Positions 62,338-64,000 of a DNA stretch of 64,000 bases are shown piece after piece. A model generated the notes under the pieces. The model saw nothing but the letters and a program-made list of their open reading frames with translations. It made no database searches and was not told where the DNA came from. Position numbers and translations under genes: made by a program. How positions within the stretch are numbered: position 1 is the first letter of the stretch; each line of letters begins with the position of its first letter. This DNA comes from CAYRFF01 sp964436125 (GTDB taxonomy: Bacteria; Bacteroidota; Bacteroidia; Chitinophagales; Saprospiraceae), in NCBI GenBank assembly GCA_964436125.1, contig CAYTBT010000002.1:62001-126000 (forward strand). The letters run 5' to 3'.

Positions 62338-64000
62338 ATGAAAAGATATATTTTACTCCTCACATTTTTTCTTTACACCTCCATAGGGGTTTTATACAGT
62401 CAGGAAATCCCAGGTAAAGCCTGGCACTCTGTAGATCTCCGGAATCAGACATTGAACAAGCAAGCATCCAGAGCAACTGAAGCAATAGATGCAGCTTACT
62501 TTAAGCTTAATCCATCCCTTATTCATGGAATAATAAATCACGTTGCGAGTACATATCACGATGCAATTACTATAAGTCTTCCAGTTAAAGCAGACCGGAA
62601 GGAAACAATTCACTTTAAGGCCTATAATACAATGCACCCGCTGCTGGGGAAGAAATATCCATATATAAGGACATATCGAGGAGAAACACCTGATGGGAAG
62701 ATGGCATATCTCACCTTATCCCCACTAGGCTTACATGCTTACGTGCATACAGCAGAAGGACTAGTATTTATTGAGCCGCTATCTACGACAAATCAAGCCT
62801 TGTATCGTCGATATAAAATCGAAGACATTAAACATCCGGAGGAGATGATCAGCTGTGGCGTTCACGATAGCACGCAAGAATCCACATTCCTTACAGCTGA
62901 TCTTGCAGATGTAAGAGGAGATAAAGCAGTTATCAGAAAGTACAGAACAGCGATAATAGCCACCGAAGCCTATGCTAGTTTTTTTCAACATGACTTTGAT
63001 AGGACATTTTCTGCAGTAGTCGATCTCGTGAATGGTTTAAATGCCATTTATATCCCGGTACTGGGAATACAATATGAGATGATTCCACAGTCAGATAGCC
63101 TTGTTTTTACGACCAAGGCAGATGACCCTTATGGTGACAATAACAGAAATGGCGATCAGCTACTCCGCACCAATACTGCGGTACTATACGATTTAATCGG
63201 AAAAGATGCATTTGATGTGGGACACGTTTTATCGCGGAGTTGTTCCGATAGATTTGCCGGAGTTTCCTTATCGAGAATCGTCTGTAATAATCGGAAAAAA
63301 GGAGGAGGAGTCAGTTGTAATGGCAGTGCAGGAGCATTTTTATTTACTACCGCGCATGAATTTGGTCATCATCTCAGTGCAGGACATACATTCAGCAACT
63401 GTCCACCCTATGAAGATCAGCTAAGCTCCTTAACTGCGGTTGAGCCGGGCTCAGGACTCACCTTTATGAGTTACGCCGGAGCTTGTGGAGATCAGAATCT
63501 AGGGATACCGCGACAAGATTTTTTCCACGTATTTTCTCTACAACAGATAATCAATTTCAGTAGAGAGGATATCGGGAGTACTTGCGGCGAGCTTATTGAA
63601 ATGGACAATCATCTTCCGGAAATAGAGATCAATGCACCTTCCGGTCTATATATTCCTATCTCAACTTTCTTTGAATTACGTGGACAAGGACAGGATGCGG
63701 ATGGTGATAAGCTCTTGTATAATTGGGAACAATTAAATAGAGGCCCGGTGTCAGACGTGGGAAATCCACGTGGGAATGCTCCCTCTTTTATTTCCCAATT
63801 TCCGCAATCCAAACCTTACAGGCACTTTCCCAAGCTGAACTATGCCCTGGGACATATCTTTAACAGGCTTGAAGTACTACCCGACCATACGAGAGATTTA
63901 AACTTCCGTCTCACGGCTCGAGATGGAAAAGCGGGACGTGCAGTATGGAAAGAAATAGAATTTTATGCTACGGAGAAAGCCGGGCCTTTTAAAGTAACTC
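62338..64000 (+). CDS. Secreted reprolysin-like metalloprotease, N-terminal 554 codons (paralogue of the gene at 1945)
   Basis: Starts MKRYILLLTFFLYTSIGVLYSQ (signal peptide 1-22) and stays open to the window edge. It aligns over its whole visible length, almost without gaps, with the complete 1207-residue protease at 1945-5568, with shared stretches such as HFKAYNTMHP, KYRTAIIATEAY, SGLYIPISTFFEL and TRDLNF. The zinc motif HEFGHHLSAGH and Met-turn MSYAG are intact. By analogy the missing part should hold FnIII, P and T9SS domains. The two copies lie in opposite orientation about 57 kb apart. Confidence 0.88.
   Translation, partial: MKRYILLLTFFLYTSIGVLYSQEIPGKAWHSVDLRNQTLNKQASRATEAIDAAYFKLNPSLIHGIINHVASTYHDAITISLPVKADRKETIHFKAYNTMHPLLGKKYPYIRTYRGETPDGKMAYLTLSPLGLHAYVHTAEGLVFIEPLSTTNQALYRRYKIEDIKHPEEMISCGVHDSTQESTFLTADLADVRGDKAVIRKYRTAIIATEAYASFFQHDFDRTFSAVVDLVNGLNAIYIPVLGIQYEMIPQSDSLVFTTKADDPYGDNNRNGDQLLRTNTAVLYDLIGKDAFDVGHVLSRSCSDRFAGVSLSRIVCNNRKKGGGVSCNGSAGAFLFTTAHEFGHHLSAGHTFSNCPPYEDQLSSLTAVEPGSGLTFMSYAGACGDQNLGIPRQDFFHVFSLQQIINFSREDIGSTCGELIEMDNHLPEIEINAPSGLYIPISTFFELRGQGQDADGDKLLYNWEQLNRGPVSDVGNPRGNAPSFISQFPQSKPYRHFPKLNYALGHIFNRLEVLPDHTRDLNFRLTARDGKAGRAVWKEIEFYATEKAGPFKVT

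Noticed and set aside
1..64000. tRNA, rRNA, phage, transposase and defence genes
   Set aside because: Looked for tRNA T-loop motifs, IS transposase and integrase motifs and restriction, toxin-antitoxin or cas genes; none was convincing. A covariance-model search would be needed to exclude a tRNA fully.

Overview
The window is a piece of chromosome from a member of the Bacteroidota, most likely of the Saprospiria/Chitinophagia side. Several proteins end in a type IX secretion (T9SS) sorting domain, a GldB-type gliding lipoprotein is present, Shine-Dalgarno sequences are mostly absent, and promoters where visible match the phylum pattern TTTG - about 19 nt - TAnnTTTG. The class assignment is inference; the phylum is well supported. 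The DNA is AT-rich, about 83% is coding, and no rRNA, tRNA, CRISPR array, phage or transposase gene was seen.

Layout. 1-7.4 kb: the signal-peptide end of an unknown gene, a GT4 glycosyltransferase, a large secreted reprolysin-like protease and aquaporin Z. 7.4-12 kb: a TMEM175-type channel, tadA, a GT25 glycosyltransferase, then trpS-ridA and yceD-rpmF. 12-18 kb: an M1 peptidase fused to a probable outer-membrane barrel, a HAD phosphatase, a Nudix hydrolase and a GT87-type membrane protein. 18-26 kb: a secreted fungalysin (M36), recX, two outer-membrane barrels, gldB and nadC. 26-35.5 kb: a sugar-lactone oxidase, mnmG, an alkyltransferase-like protein, pdxA, rsmA, a CBS protein, a TRIC channel and dnaN. 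35.6-50.3 kb: an M1 lipoprotein peptidase, a YpdA-type reductase, yifB/comM, an unknown secreted protein, an OmpA lipoprotein, a ZIP transporter, glutathione peroxidase-rhodanese, a T9SS cargo, a PASTA protein and DoxX. 50.3-51.8 kb: a gene-free element full of hairpins. 52-64 kb: an M14 peptidase, fumarylacetoacetase, priA, the wbpD/wbpB sugar pair, a BamA-like protein, and the first 554 codons of a second reprolysin-like protease.

How the genes work together. Much of the window serves the cell envelope and extracellular protein breakdown: five complete secreted or envelope peptidases (M12-like, M36, M1 twice, M14), three complete proteins with T9SS C-terminal domains, and two genes of the Wbp pathway, which in Porphyromonas makes the sugar that T9SS cargo is attached to. 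The rest is mostly core housekeeping.

Most unusual observations. (1) A 12-base word, ATTTGCGNAAGC, occurs at least 16 times (about 0.03 expected), eight times on each strand, in coding and non-coding DNA, like a DNA-uptake sequence. (2) A family of non-coding foldback elements shares about 22-bp inverted ends beginning ACCCAAA and ranges from a 175-bp copy just before rsmA to a 1.46-kb copy holding at least nine short-loop hairpins. (3) A perfect 16-bp palindrome sits against the promoter of the ZIP metal transporter.
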